A stretch of 64,000 nucleotides of DNA, taken from contig NZ_AP017313.1 in the NCBI RefSeq assembly GCF_002355435.1, positions 1,364,001 through 1,428,000 on the forward strand, in the 5' to 3' direction. This document shows positions 1 through 8,069 of the stretch, piece by piece. The notes beneath the pieces are model-generated. The model had not been told where the DNA came from, did not search any database, and saw only the letters and a program-made list of their open reading frames with translations. A program made the translations under genes and the position numbers. Every line of letters starts with the position of its first letter. Position 1 is the first letter of the stretch. Source of the stretch: Mucilaginibacter gotjawali (GTDB lineage: Bacteria; Bacteroidota; Bacteroidia; Sphingobacteriales; Sphingobacteriaceae).

Positions 1-2
1 CG

Positions 3-2861
3 CCAGGCGCCGCCTGGCAACTGAGCACCAGCGGGGTTGCCGGCAGCGGCCACACCGTAAAAATGGCCTATACTACCAATAACCAAACGGTATTTAACCC
101 GGCAACACTTACCAAAAACCCGGGCAGCCAGCGGGTGGCCCTGTATACGGCATCGGTTAATGCAAATCAAACGCGGGTACTTACCCGCACCGGCAATACG
201 GCGGTATACGCTACCGACCAATTGGATGTAACGGTAAGCAAGGACGAAAACTGGCTCTCAACTACTGATGGCTGCCTGGGTACCGTAGAAACCTATAAAG
301 ACAAGGAAGGCCATGTGGTACTGAAGCGCACCTATAACAAAAAGACCAGCACACTGGAAATGCTGAGCACCTATTACGTGTACGACGACCAGAATGAGCT
401 GGCCTTTGTGCTGCCGCCCGCGGCTAAGCCGGACTCAGCCTGGGCCATCAGCCAGGTTACGCTGGATAACCTGTGCTACCAGTACCGTTATGATGAGCGG
501 GGAAGGCTGAGCCAGAAGAAGCTGCCCGGCAGGGCATGGGAATATATGGTTTACAATACCCTTGACCAGCCGGTAGCCACGCAGGATAGTTTGCAGCGGG
601 CCGCCAAACAATGGATCATTACCAAATACGACGGGGCGGGGAGGCCGGCACTCAGCGGCATCTGGACCAATGGCAATACGGCTATTACCAGGGACTCCCT
701 GCAAAATATACTCAGCACCATCAAGACTAACCTGTGGGAAAGCCCGATTACAACCGGCACCGGGTATAGCAACGTTGCCTGGCCCACCACCGCTTTTACC
801 CCATTAACCATCAACTATTACGATGGCTATACGGGGATACCGGGTTTGCCGGCAGGGTACAGCGCCCCGGCAGGCGCTACCACCCAAACACTCGGCCTGC
901 TAACGGCAACAAAAACAGCCGTGTTAAATAATCCCGCTGATATGTTGTGGACCGTTAATTATTATGACGACCTGGGCCGCAGCATCAAAACCTATAAACA
1001 GCATTACCTGGGCGGTACGGTTAATGCGGGCAATTACGATGCTGTTACCACCACTTATAACTTTACCAACGTACCCACCACAGTCACCCGGCAGCACTGG
1101 AACACCACCAACGCCAGTTACCCGGTGGTTACCATTGCCAATACCTACCTGTATGACCATGCAGGAAGGAAGCTGAAAACATGGGAACAGATCACCAAAG
1201 GCAACAGCACGCCCACTACCAAAACCCTGCTGTCAAAAATAATCTATAACGAAATGGGGCAGGTAATGAACAAATACCTGCACAGTACCGACAGTGTACA
1301 CTTTTACCAGGGGGTTGCCTATACCTATAACGAGCGGAGCTGGCTGCTTACCAGCACGGCAGCGTTGTTTGCCATGCAGCTTAAATACAATACCGGCACT
1401 TATAAGCAATACAATGGCAATATAGCCTATCAGTACTATGGTACGCCCGGCGCGCTGAATACCAGCTTCGCCTATACCTACGACCGGCTGAACCGGTTGA
1501 CCTCGGGCATATCCAGCGACAACAATGCCGAGCGCAATATCGGATACGATATGATGGGTAATATCACTACCCTGTCAAGGCTGTATAACAATGTGCTGAT
1601 TGACAGCCTGAACTATAATTACCTGGCCGGAGCCAATGCCACCAACCAGCTGAAAAGCGTAACGGATCTATCCGCCGATGCCAGCGGTACAGGGTACAAC
1701 CCGGGTACGGGCACCTATGTGTATGATGCCAATGGCAACCTGAAGACGGATAACAGCAAAGGTTTAAATATTACCTACAACCTGCTTAACCTGCCTAATA
1801 CTATTACCGGCAATAAAACCATTACCTATACCTATAATGCTGCAGGCGAAAAGCTGCGAAGGGTAAGCCCGGGTACGGGGATAACGGATTATATTGAAGG
1901 AATCCAATACGAGGATAACAATAGCGGAACTTCGGCGATAGCTTTTATACAAACCGAAGAGGGGAAGGCGGTACCGCTAACTACGGGCGGGTACGACTAC
2001 CAATATTACCTGGGCGACAACCTGGGCAATACACGGGTAACTTTTAGCACCAAAACAAGCCCGGCAACGGCTGTACAAACGGATGATTACCTGCCCTTCG
2101 GGATGGAGATCGCCCGGAATGCAACCAATCCGAAAAATGAATATCTTTACAATAAAAAAGAGCTGCAGGAGGAGCTTGGTGAATACGATTATGGCGCACG
2201 TTTCTACGATCCGGTGATTGGGAGGTGGACGGCGGTTGATCCGTTGGCGGAAAAATCAAGACGGTTTAGTCCGTATAACTATGTTTTAGACAATCCTATT
2301 CGATTTATTGATCCTGATGGAATGGCAGCTGATAGTGCTAATAAGAACAAGCCCAATGTTGCGCCAAAAAAAGCTAGCGCCGCCACAGGTTCTTATACTG
2401 TTACATATGAAAATGGAATGAAGTATCACGGTAAAGGATCGTATAAAAGAGCACAGCAATCCGCTAAGGAACATGCTACTGAAGACAATCCGGTTGCAAA
2501 GGACGGTATAGACCATACACCAGCAGATAATGACAGACAGGCGTTTAAAGACGAAGATGATAGAATTAATACAGATGAGGGAGGACATAAAAGTTCCGAT
2601 AATTACAATAAAAGAAGGTCGCCTGGTGCAAGATATAAGGAAGAAGATAAAAGGAAAGAAGCTGATCCAAACAAGGAGCCAGATCAAAGCCCAACACAAT
2701 CTTTAAAACCTATGGGTGGATTAAGTCCGCAAGCTAAAGCTACAGGAACAGGAGTAGCTATACTCATCGGAGGTTATGAAGTTATTAAATGGGGGGCCGC
2801 TATATTTTTTGCTCCTGAAACATTGGGCGGATCAATTGGAGCTGCGTCAATGACGCCTTAA
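3..2861 (+). CDS. RHS-repeat core protein with GIY-YIG/URI-like C-terminal toxin domain (5' partial)
   Basis: The reading frame is open to the left edge, so the N-terminus lies outside the window and the first ATG at 63 is internal. YD/RHS repeats run to the RHS core, which ends with the motifs YDYGARFYDPVIGRW and NPIRFIDPDGM at about residue 754 of the part counted from 63. The remaining ~178 residues are lower in GC and unrelated to the core, as expected for a swappable toxin tip. The tip has YTVTYENGMKYHGKG, an Arg a few residues on, a Glu in DEDDR, and NYNKRRSPG. This order resembles GIY-YIG/URI nucleases (a Tox-URI-like domain), but the assignment rests on motif reading only. A hydrophobic 60-residue tail follows. 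In this family the RHS shell encloses a toxin delivered to neighbouring cells. The next gene is the candidate immunity gene. Confidence 0.85.
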   Translation, partial: PGAAWQLSTSGVAGSGHTVKMAYTTNNQTVFNPATLTKNPGSQRVALYTASVNANQTRVLTRTGNTAVYATDQLDVTVSKDENWLSTTDGCLGTVETYKDKEGHVVLKRTYNKKTSTLEMLSTYYVYDDQNELAFVLPPAAKPDSAWAISQVTLDNLCYQYRYDERGRLSQKKLPGRAWEYMVYNTLDQPVATQDSLQRAAKQWIITKYDGAGRPALSGIWTNGNTAITRDSLQNILSTIKTNLWESPITTGTGYSNVAWPTTAFTPLTINYYDGYTGIPGLPAGYSAPAGATTQTLGLLTATKTAVLNNPADMLWTVNYYDDLGRSIKTYKQHYLGGTVNAGNYDAVTTTYNFTNVPTTVTRQHWNTTNASYPVVTIANTYLYDHAGRKLKTWEQITKGNSTPTTKTLLSKIIYNEMGQVMNKYLHSTDSVHFYQGVAYTYNERSWLLTSTAALFAMQLKYNTGTYKQYNGNIAYQYYGTPGALNTSFAYTYDRLNRLTSGISSDNNAERNIGYDMMGNITTLSRLYNNVLIDSLNYNYLAGANATNQLKSVTDLSADASGTGYNPGTGTYVYDANGNLKTDNSKGLNITYNLLNLPNTITGNKTITYTYNAAGEKLRRVSPGTGITDYIEGIQYEDNNSGTSAIAFIQTEEGKAVPLTTGGYDYQYYLGDNLGNTRVTFSTKTSPATAVQTDDYLPFGMEIARNATNPKNEYLYNKKELQEELGEYDYGARFYDPVIGRWTAVDPLAEKSRRFSPYNYVLDNPIRFIDPDGMAADSANKNKPNVAPKKASAATGSYTVTYENGMKYHGKGSYKRAQQSAKEHATEDNPVAKDGIDHTPADNDRQAFKDEDDRINTDEGGHKSSDNYNKRRSPGARYKEEDKRKEADPNKEPDQSPTQSLKPMGGLSPQAKATGTGVAILIGGYEVIKWGAAIFFAPETLGGSIGAASMTP
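1362..2252 (+). repeat. RHS core duplication, copy 1
   Basis: This segment of the RHS gene is repeated at 4468-5364 with mostly synonymous differences and one extra codon in the second copy. Similarity starts at the codons for FAMQL/FAIQL and fades soon after the GRW/ARW motif, where the toxin tips diverge. Confidence 0.9.
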
Positions 2862-2921
2862 TTGTTGGCTATTGATTTTGAAATATAAAAAGCCACTGCT
2901 GCTGAAAGAAAAATAATAATT

Positions 2922-3779
2922 ATGGCAATAATTATAATTGAAGGATTTAAGGTTTATGATGGAATTCAAAAGAAATCCATAATTATTAATTCGGATCGTA
3001 TAGAGGACTGCATGAGGATTTATGCAGAACATCATTTAGATGGAGTAGCTATTACTACATCTCATGATTATAGACTTCAAAATGTAGATTTTCTTTATAA
3101 ATATCCGGAAATAAAACACCTTTCACTATCAGATGGAATTAATGACATTACTGCAGTTCAAGCCTTGCGAAATTTAGAATCCTTAATGCTATCAGGTAAA
3201 AATAGGAAGGTTGATTTCTCCTGTTTTTCTTTACTATCAGAATTTATAGGCGATTGGAGTCCTCATTTTTCAAATATGGATAAGTGTACTTATTTGAAGC
3301 GTCTATCACTTTACAACTATACACCGAAAACTAAAGACTGCTTAAATATATCTGATGTTCCCTGGGTCAAAAGATTGGAAATAACGCAATCCCCAATACA
3401 TACTTTGAATGGATTGGAGGAATTTGATCAACTTGAAGAATTTGAACTCAATTATTGCAGCAAACTTGAGACCTTATGTTGTATAGAAAAAAGCAAAGAG
3501 ACTTTGGTTTCTTTGCTTTTTGATCATTGCAAGTCAATAAAAAACCCTGAGTATGTAACTCAGTTTCATAATTTGAATACATTGGCCTATAATAATGGTT
3601 TGCTACAATCAATAAAATTCATAAAAAAGATGGCAGCGTTGAAGTCGTTTAGGTTTGTCGGGACCGATGTAATTGATGGAGATATGACGCCTTGTATAGG
3701 TCTTGATTATGCCGGATTCTCCAATAAGAAACACTTTTCACACACAATGGAACAAATAAAAGTTCTTCAAAACATTTAG
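2922..3779 (+). CDS. Leucine-rich-repeat-like protein, candidate immunity protein
   Basis: The product has 285 residues, no signal peptide and a repeated pattern of short beta strands with regularly spaced Leu/Ile, for example IKHLSLSDG, LESLMLSG, LKRLSLYNY and LEEFELNYC. This reads as a small solenoid of degenerate leucine-rich repeats. It starts 60 bases after the RHS toxin gene on the same strand, where cognate immunity genes sit in polymorphic-toxin loci, and it shares the toxin tip's low GC. A cytosolic toxin-binding role is inferred from position, not from a recognised immunity family. Its 3' end overlaps the convergent gene at 3776-4384 by four bases. Confidence 0.6.
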   Translation: MAIIIIEGFKVYDGIQKKSIIINSDRIEDCMRIYAEHHLDGVAITTSHDYRLQNVDFLYKYPEIKHLSLSDGINDITAVQALRNLESLMLSGKNRKVDFSCFSLLSEFIGDWSPHFSNMDKCTYLKRLSLYNYTPKTKDCLNISDVPWVKRLEITQSPIHTLNGLEEFDQLEEFELNYCSKLETLCCIEKSKETLVSLLFDHCKSIKNPEYVTQFHNLNTLAYNNGLLQSIKFIKKMAALKSFRFVGTDVIDGDMTPCIGLDYAGFSNKKHFSHTMEQIKVLQNI

Positions 3780-4384
3780 GTGTTCATCTTGGATTTTTTC
3801 CACTGAATGTATCGAGGGAGTTTAGTAAATTCGATTAATTCCTCTTTTTCAAGGGTTGGGGGCATGCTTTTTACGTCGACGTAACCGATTTCCAGGGCAG
3901 TCGGTTTTTCACCTAAAATATTATCGAGTAATAAATAAACAGCAGTTAAAAAGTCTCGTTCCCGATTCGGGTTAAAGTTGTCTACATGAACCCTTAAGCC
4001 TATTTTTTGTGATGTGTTAACGCTTAGTGGGTCAAAAAGCATCGTTTCTGGGTCGAGTTTAATGCCATTATATTCAATAATGCCATTGCCTATAGGTGGC
4101 TTAAAAGCGATTGCATTCCAGTATTCTAATTGAGGTGCTTGACTTACAAGTGCTTCAACCCTGTCAAAAAAATCAGCATTGCCTTCGGCTGTAATGATCA
4201 AATCTTGCTTTTCATTGGGGTGACCGCCTATCTCAAAAAACAAGTGGTCACAATATATATGTAAATGCTCTAAGAATTCATCTAAAAGCCTTTCCCTTTC
4301 GTTATCATCATTAATCTGATTAAGGAAAAAATATTTGGCTTCATTCTCTTTAAACCAGGTCCAGAATTGTTGCTCCTTCAACAT
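3776..4384 (-). CDS. Hypothetical protein, 202 aa
   Basis: I do not recognise this protein. It is acidic, with no signal peptide or membrane segment. Its N-terminal half (WTWFKENEAKYFFL, then LLDEFLEHLHIY) looks alpha-helical, and the middle (LFFEIGGHPN, LIITAEGN) looks like beta strands. It is encoded on the opposite strand between two RHS toxin cassettes and overlaps the end of the LRR-like gene. Small cytosolic orphans in this position are often immunity or accessory genes, but nothing in the sequence proves that here. Confidence 0.65.
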   Translation of the reverse strand: MLKEQQFWTWFKENEAKYFFLNQINDDNERERLLDEFLEHLHIYCDHLFFEIGGHPNEKQDLIITAEGNADFFDRVEALVSQAPQLEYWNAIAFKPPIGNGIIEYNGIKLDPETMLFDPLSVNTSQKIGLRVHVDNFNPNRERDFLTAVYLLLDNILGEKPTALEIGYVDVKSMPPTLEKEELIEFTKLPRYIQWKKSKMNT

Positions 4385-4464
4385 AATAAGTTATTTATAG
4401 GTTTCCTTGTGCAAAAATAGCTGCTATAAATGGCATCGTAAAGAAATTAATAAAATTATAATAG

Positions 4465-5949
4465 AGTGCGCTGCTGTTTGCCATACAGCTTGTATACAAT
4501 ACCGGTACGTACAAGCAATATAACGGCAATATAGCCTACCAGAATTATGGCACGCCCGGTGCGCTGAGCACCAGCTTCGCCTATACCTACGACCGGCTGA
4601 ACCGGTTGACCTCAGGCATATCCAATGACAACAATGCCGAGCGCAATATTGGTTATGATATGATGGGGAATATCACCACCCTGTCAAGGCTGTATAACAA
4701 TGTGCTGATTGACAGCCTGAACTATAATTACCTGGCCGGAACCAATGCCACCAACCAGTTGAAAAGTGTAACGGATCTATCCGCCGATGCCAGCGGTACA
4801 GGATACAAAACAGGTACCGGCACCTATGTGTATGATGCCAATGGCAATTTAACGGCCGATAACAGCAAAGGCTTGAATATCTCCTACAACCTGCTGAACC
4901 TGCCTAATGCGATTACCGGCAATAAAACGATTACCTATACCTATAGTGCCGCAGGCGAAAAGCTAAGAAGGATAAGCCCCAACACGGGGGTAACCGATTA
5001 TGTGGCAGGGATCCAATACGAGGACAACAATACCGGAACCTCCACCATAGCTTTTATACAAACCGAAGAGGGTAAGGCGGTACCGCTTTCGACAGGAGGC
5101 TACGATTACCAGTATTACCTGGGCGACAACCTGGGCAATACGCGGGTAACCTTTAGCACCAAAACAAGCCCGGCAACGGCTGTACAAACGGATAACTACC
5201 TGCCCTTCGGGACGGAAATATCAAGGGGAACGATAACCAATCCGAAAAATGAATATCTTTATAACAAAAAAGAGCTGCAGGAGGAGCTCGGTGAATACGA
5301 TTACGGCGCGAGGTTCTATGATCCGGTGATAGCACGGTGGACGACGATAGATGCCTATGCGGAACACCCGGATCAAATTGATTTTTCACCCTATCATTAT
5401 GTTAAAGACAATCCTATCAGGTATAATGATCCTGATGGAAATTGCCCTATTTGCTTGGTGTGGGGCGCAGAATTGATTGAAGCAGGTCTCGTTGCTGTCG
5501 GAATAGTGGGAACAGCGGCAATTATAGTACATTCCCATATTCAACATGTAAATTCAAACGGTTCGCCCGTGATGCAACAAAGTACTATAGAGCGTACGCC
5601 TATTGTTCAAGCAAGAACACTCTCTCCGCCTGGAAGTAGGGCCGGTAAACCGCACACACCTGCGGGAAAAAAGAAAGTGATTGATGACAATAAAGCTGCC
5701 AATGATGGAAAAACTATTTGCCAGGGTTGCGGCGTCGAAACTACTAAGCCAGAAAAATCACAAAAAGGTGTAACGCCGCCTACTACGGATACACAGGTAG
5801 ATCACATTGATCCTCAAGCTAATGGCGGGAGTGGCACAACTGACAACGGACAAGTGTTGTGTAGAGGGTGTAATATCGATAAAAGCGATAAAGTACCTGC
5901 ACCTGCACCTCCGGCTCCCGCACCACCACCACCACCGCCGCATCAATAG
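4465..5949 (+). pseudogene. Orphan RHS core fragment with HNH nuclease tip
   Basis: This frame is open from just after tandem stops (taa tag, 4459-4464) and has no ATG before the RHS homology; the first usable start is a TTG at 4606. The 5' part duplicates the core of the first RHS gene (1362-2252). After the core motif NPIRYNDPDGN the tip is new: a hydrophobic stretch (LVAVGIVGTAAIIV), then CQGCG, a DHIDP box, an Asn and LCRGCNIDKSDK. That is a CxxC-DH-N-CxxCN HNH nuclease layout. A Pro/Ala-rich end closes it. It looks like a silent toxin-tip cassette that could recombine into the full-length RHS gene upstream. It is promoterless as far as I can see, so independent expression is doubtful. 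Confidence 0.8.
4468..5364 (+). repeat. RHS core duplication, copy 2
   Basis: Direct repeat of 1362-2252, offset by about 3.1 kb. The differences are mainly third-position changes, so the copy has been under selection or gene conversion rather than decaying freely. Confidence 0.9.
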
Positions 5950-5972
5950 TAATAATCATAAATACAATTAGG

Positions 5973-6398
5973 ATGGAAAAAATAATATTTGAATATAATG
6001 ACGCAAATGATGAGTACGCATTGGAAAGTGCCTGGGCGGAAAAAAAAGGTGAATTTTATAAGTTAAGTAATATACTTTTTTATGCGACCGGATACTCTTG
6101 GGGCGACATTGTAAGCGTGGAAGATAGAAACGGAGAACTTTATGTTACAGACCTTATTGAGGAATCTGGCCACAGTACAGTTAGGATTATATTTTACGAC
6201 AAGGAAATTATTAATGCAACAATCGAGCATCTAAAAAATATGGGATGCGGTTATGAAGGAAGTAATATCCCAACTTTGATATCTTTTGATATTCCTCCAA
6301 ATGTTGATTATAAGCCAATAAAAGAGTTTCTTGAAGAAGGCGAAATAAATGAGGTTTGGAGCTATGAGGAAGCTTGTTTGGCACATAAAGTTAACTAA
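5973..6398 (+). CDS. DUF4265-type protein, likely immunity partner of the HNH toxin tip
   Basis: The 141-residue protein has the hallmark pattern of DUF4265: an N-terminal stretch ending AEKKGEFYKLSNILFYATG, then SWGDIVSVED, and a conserved ESGHSTVRI core. It starts 23 bases after the HNH toxin tip on the same strand and shares its AT-rich composition, so the two form a toxin/immunity pair by position. No signal peptide is present, so it should act in the cytosol by binding the nuclease. The family call comes from motif memory; the immunity role is inferred. Confidence 0.75.
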   Translation: MEKIIFEYNDANDEYALESAWAEKKGEFYKLSNILFYATGYSWGDIVSVEDRNGELYVTDLIEESGHSTVRIIFYDKEIINATIEHLKNMGCGYEGSNIPTLISFDIPPNVDYKPIKEFLEEGEINEVWSYEEACLAHKVN

Positions 6399-6411
6399 CC
6401 ATCCCTCCCCG

Positions 6412-6435
6412 CCCGGCTAAGCGTGCCGCTTGGCC
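6412..6435 (+). other. Hairpin GGCTAAGCG/CGCTTGGCC
   Basis: A 9-base-pair stem with one G-T pair and a three-base loop follows the DUF4265 stop codon. It has no T-tract, so it is not a standard terminator by itself. Together with the next hairpin it resembles a degraded copy of the two-module element at 6603-6723. Confidence 0.5.
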
Positions 6436-6465
6436 GCAATAACGAAAAGCAATATAGAAAGATGA

Positions 6466-6492
6466 AGCCTGGCCGAGCGCCGGGCTTTGTTT
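6466..6492 (+). terminator. Probable terminator after the RHS/immunity locus
   Basis: AGCCTGGC pairs with GCCGGGCT (one G-T pair) around a five-base loop and is followed by TTGTTTAT. It lies 68 bases past the DUF4265 stop codon. Confidence 0.5.
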
Positions 6493-6602
6493 ATATAAAA
6501 GTTCACTACAAGGTTGTTTATTTAAGTATTGATGACATTTATTAAATACTCTGCGAAACTATAATCTGGGGATGTTTGTATATCGTGCGGCGCTTGCGTT
6601 AA

Positions 6603-6723
6603 GGATTGAAGTGAAAAGCCCGCAGCCCCGATGGACAATGCCAATAGGGGCCTTAATCTCAGCATCGGGGCGAGGACTTGTAACGGAAAGCCTGACCGCG
6701 CTTCTACCAGCGCGGGAACGCCC
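6603..6723 (+). ncRNA. Candidate structured RNA or repeat with two similar modules
   Basis: Two related single-stranded modules, GGATTGAAGTGAAAAGCCCG (6603-6622) and GGACTTGTAACGGAAAGCCTG (6674-6694 with its last base), each precede a hairpin. The first stem is GCCCCGATG/CATCGGGGC (6625-6633 with 6663-6671); the second is CCGCGCT/AGCGCGG (6696-6702 with 6709-6715). Module plus hairpin repeated twice suggests either a folded RNA or a non-coding mobile repeat. It is GC-rich against AT-rich surroundings. No known RNA family is assigned. Confidence 0.4.
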
Positions 6724-6907
6724 ATATTTTCAGTTTGCAGTTAGGAGTGTGCAGTTTTCTACGCCCATCTTATGTGGATACTGACGCCTGAATTAATTAA
6801 GCGATATATTTATAGTAATTTTTCTTTATAAATCCAAGTGAATTACTAAAAATATTAGTGTCCCAGGTGTCCCAGGCTTATTCATCCGTCCCAGGTGGTT
6901 CTCTTTT

Positions 6908-6982
6908 AGTCCATAGGCCATAGTCGATAGACCGTAGCAAAAAAACAAATACTCATCTGCCATGGACCATGGACTATCGACC
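6908..6982. repeat. Short-word inverted element, CCATAGTC/CTATCGAC words
   Basis: The left arm (6908-6937) is built of variants of GTCCATAG and GTCGATAG; the right arm (6959-6982) carries complements such as CCATGGAC and CTATCGAC. The arms match as scrambled words rather than as one colinear stem. The same words occur at 38396-38490. Confidence 0.75.
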
Positions 6983-7026
6983 TTTCGCACTTTCCGACTT
7001 TCGGACTTTCCGGACTTTTCCGACTT
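6983..7026. repeat. Short-word tandem block, ACTTTCCG words
   Basis: Five to six imperfect tandem copies of an 8-9 base word (ACTTTCCG, ACTTTCGG, ACTTTTCCG) follow directly on the previous element. The same word forms both arms of the element at 37322-37470. Confidence 0.75.
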
Positions 7027-7085
7027 CCCCCACCACCCTCAAAATACTTTTCCGTCATCATACTAAAAAAAGAGCAATTAAGTTT

Positions 7086-7093
7086 TACCTTTG
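7086..7093 (+). promoter_or_regulatory. -7 box (TACCTTTG) for uppS-bamA-skp
   Basis: Matches the Bacteroidota TAnnTTTG element. No clear TTTG sits 19-21 bases upstream. It would give a leader of roughly 165 bases before uppS. Confidence 0.45.
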
Positions 7094-7265
7094 TCCCCTG
7101 AAAAATTTTGGCCCGATTGCATAAAACGAGGCGGAATTGGGCTGCTGCAGCTCATTTTACAGGTGAATACGTGCGGATTTACGGCACAATTAATACGTTT
7201 TAGCCATAGTTCATTCATAAAAACCAATGAACCAATGCGCTATTGCACTAATGAACGTTAGTATA

Positions 7266-8006
7266 ATGGGATATAAGGACCAGATAGACTTGTCGAAATT
7301 ACCACGCCATATTGCAATTATTATGGATGGCAACGGGCGTTGGGCTAAAGACAAGGGCAAATTAAGAGTATTCGGACATCATAGCGGTGTGGTTTCGGTG
7401 CGCGATATTGTTGAAGCATCTGTTGAGCTTGGAATTGAATACCTTACGCTATATACCTTCTCTGCCGAGAACTGGAACCGGCCCAAACTGGAAATAATGG
7501 CTATTATGGAATTGCTGGTAAGCACCATTGATAAAGAGATCAACACCTTTATGAAAAACAATGTGCGCCTGAATGCTATCGGCGACCTGGAAATGCTGCC
7601 TGAAAAGTGTCGTGTGGAGTTGACTAATGCCATTAAAAAAACATCTGTCAACACGGGCCTTGTACTCACGCTTGCGTTAAGTTACAGCTCGCGCCGCGAG
7701 ATTTTACGCGCCGTAAGGAGCATTGCCGAGCAGGTTAAGGCCGGCGAATTGCGATCAGAAGACATTAATGAGGAAATATTTGAAAATAATTTATTTACAA
7801 AAGACATGCCCAATCCTGAATTACTGATCAGGACAAGCGGCGAATACCGCATAAGTAATTACCTGCTTTGGCAGATAGCTTATGCTGAATTGTACTTCAC
7901 ATCTAAATTATGGCCCGATTTCAGGAGGGAAGATTTGTTTGAAGCGATACTGGATTATCAGAAACGCGAACGGCGTTTTGGGATGACAAGTGAGCAGCTC
8001 AACTAA
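7266..8006 (+). CDS. uppS: Isoprenyl transferase (undecaprenyl diphosphate synthase)
   Basis: UppS condenses isopentenyl diphosphate with farnesyl diphosphate to make the C55 lipid carrier for peptidoglycan and surface polysaccharides. The signature HIAIIMDGNGRWAK is near the N-terminus with the catalytic Asp. TFSAENWNRP follows in the first half, and the C-terminal RTSGEYRISNYLLWQ and a final RRFG complete the family layout. I chose ATG 7266 (246 aa) because homologues begin a few residues before the MDGNGRW motif; ATG 7227 and 7251 are in-frame alternatives. It is co-directional with bamA 63 bases downstream, which suits an envelope operon. Confidence 0.95.
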   Translation: MGYKDQIDLSKLPRHIAIIMDGNGRWAKDKGKLRVFGHHSGVVSVRDIVEASVELGIEYLTLYTFSAENWNRPKLEIMAIMELLVSTIDKEINTFMKNNVRLNAIGDLEMLPEKCRVELTNAIKKTSVNTGLVLTLALSYSSRREILRAVRSIAEQVKAGELRSEDINEEIFENNLFTKDMPNPELLIRTSGEYRISNYLLWQIAYAELYFTSKLWPDFRREDLFEAILDYQKRERRFGMTSEQLN

Positions 8007-8069
8007 ATTTTTCCTTTTAACACTTTTTAACAACTGTATAAATTATTTTTAGCCCACTAAAATATTCGA

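Larger units (their letters stand above)
6399..7265. other. Gene-free stretch between the RHS locus and uppS
   Basis: About 870 bases without a convincing gene. In order it holds two hairpins (6412-6492), a candidate structured RNA or repeat (6603-6723), an AT-rich unremarkable part (6724-6905), two short-word repeat blocks (6908-7026) and the promoter and leader of uppS (7086-7265). Short open frames here have atypical composition and no family resemblance. Confidence 0.7.

Noticed and set aside
1362..5364. Insertion sequence as the cause of the RHS duplication
   Set aside because: No transposase, terminal inverted repeats or target duplications were seen at the borders; the borders match RHS domain limits instead.
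6572..6784. Open frame of 70 codons in the gap before uppS
   Set aside because: It runs through the hairpin/module element, has no ribosome binding site and its translation resembles no protein family.
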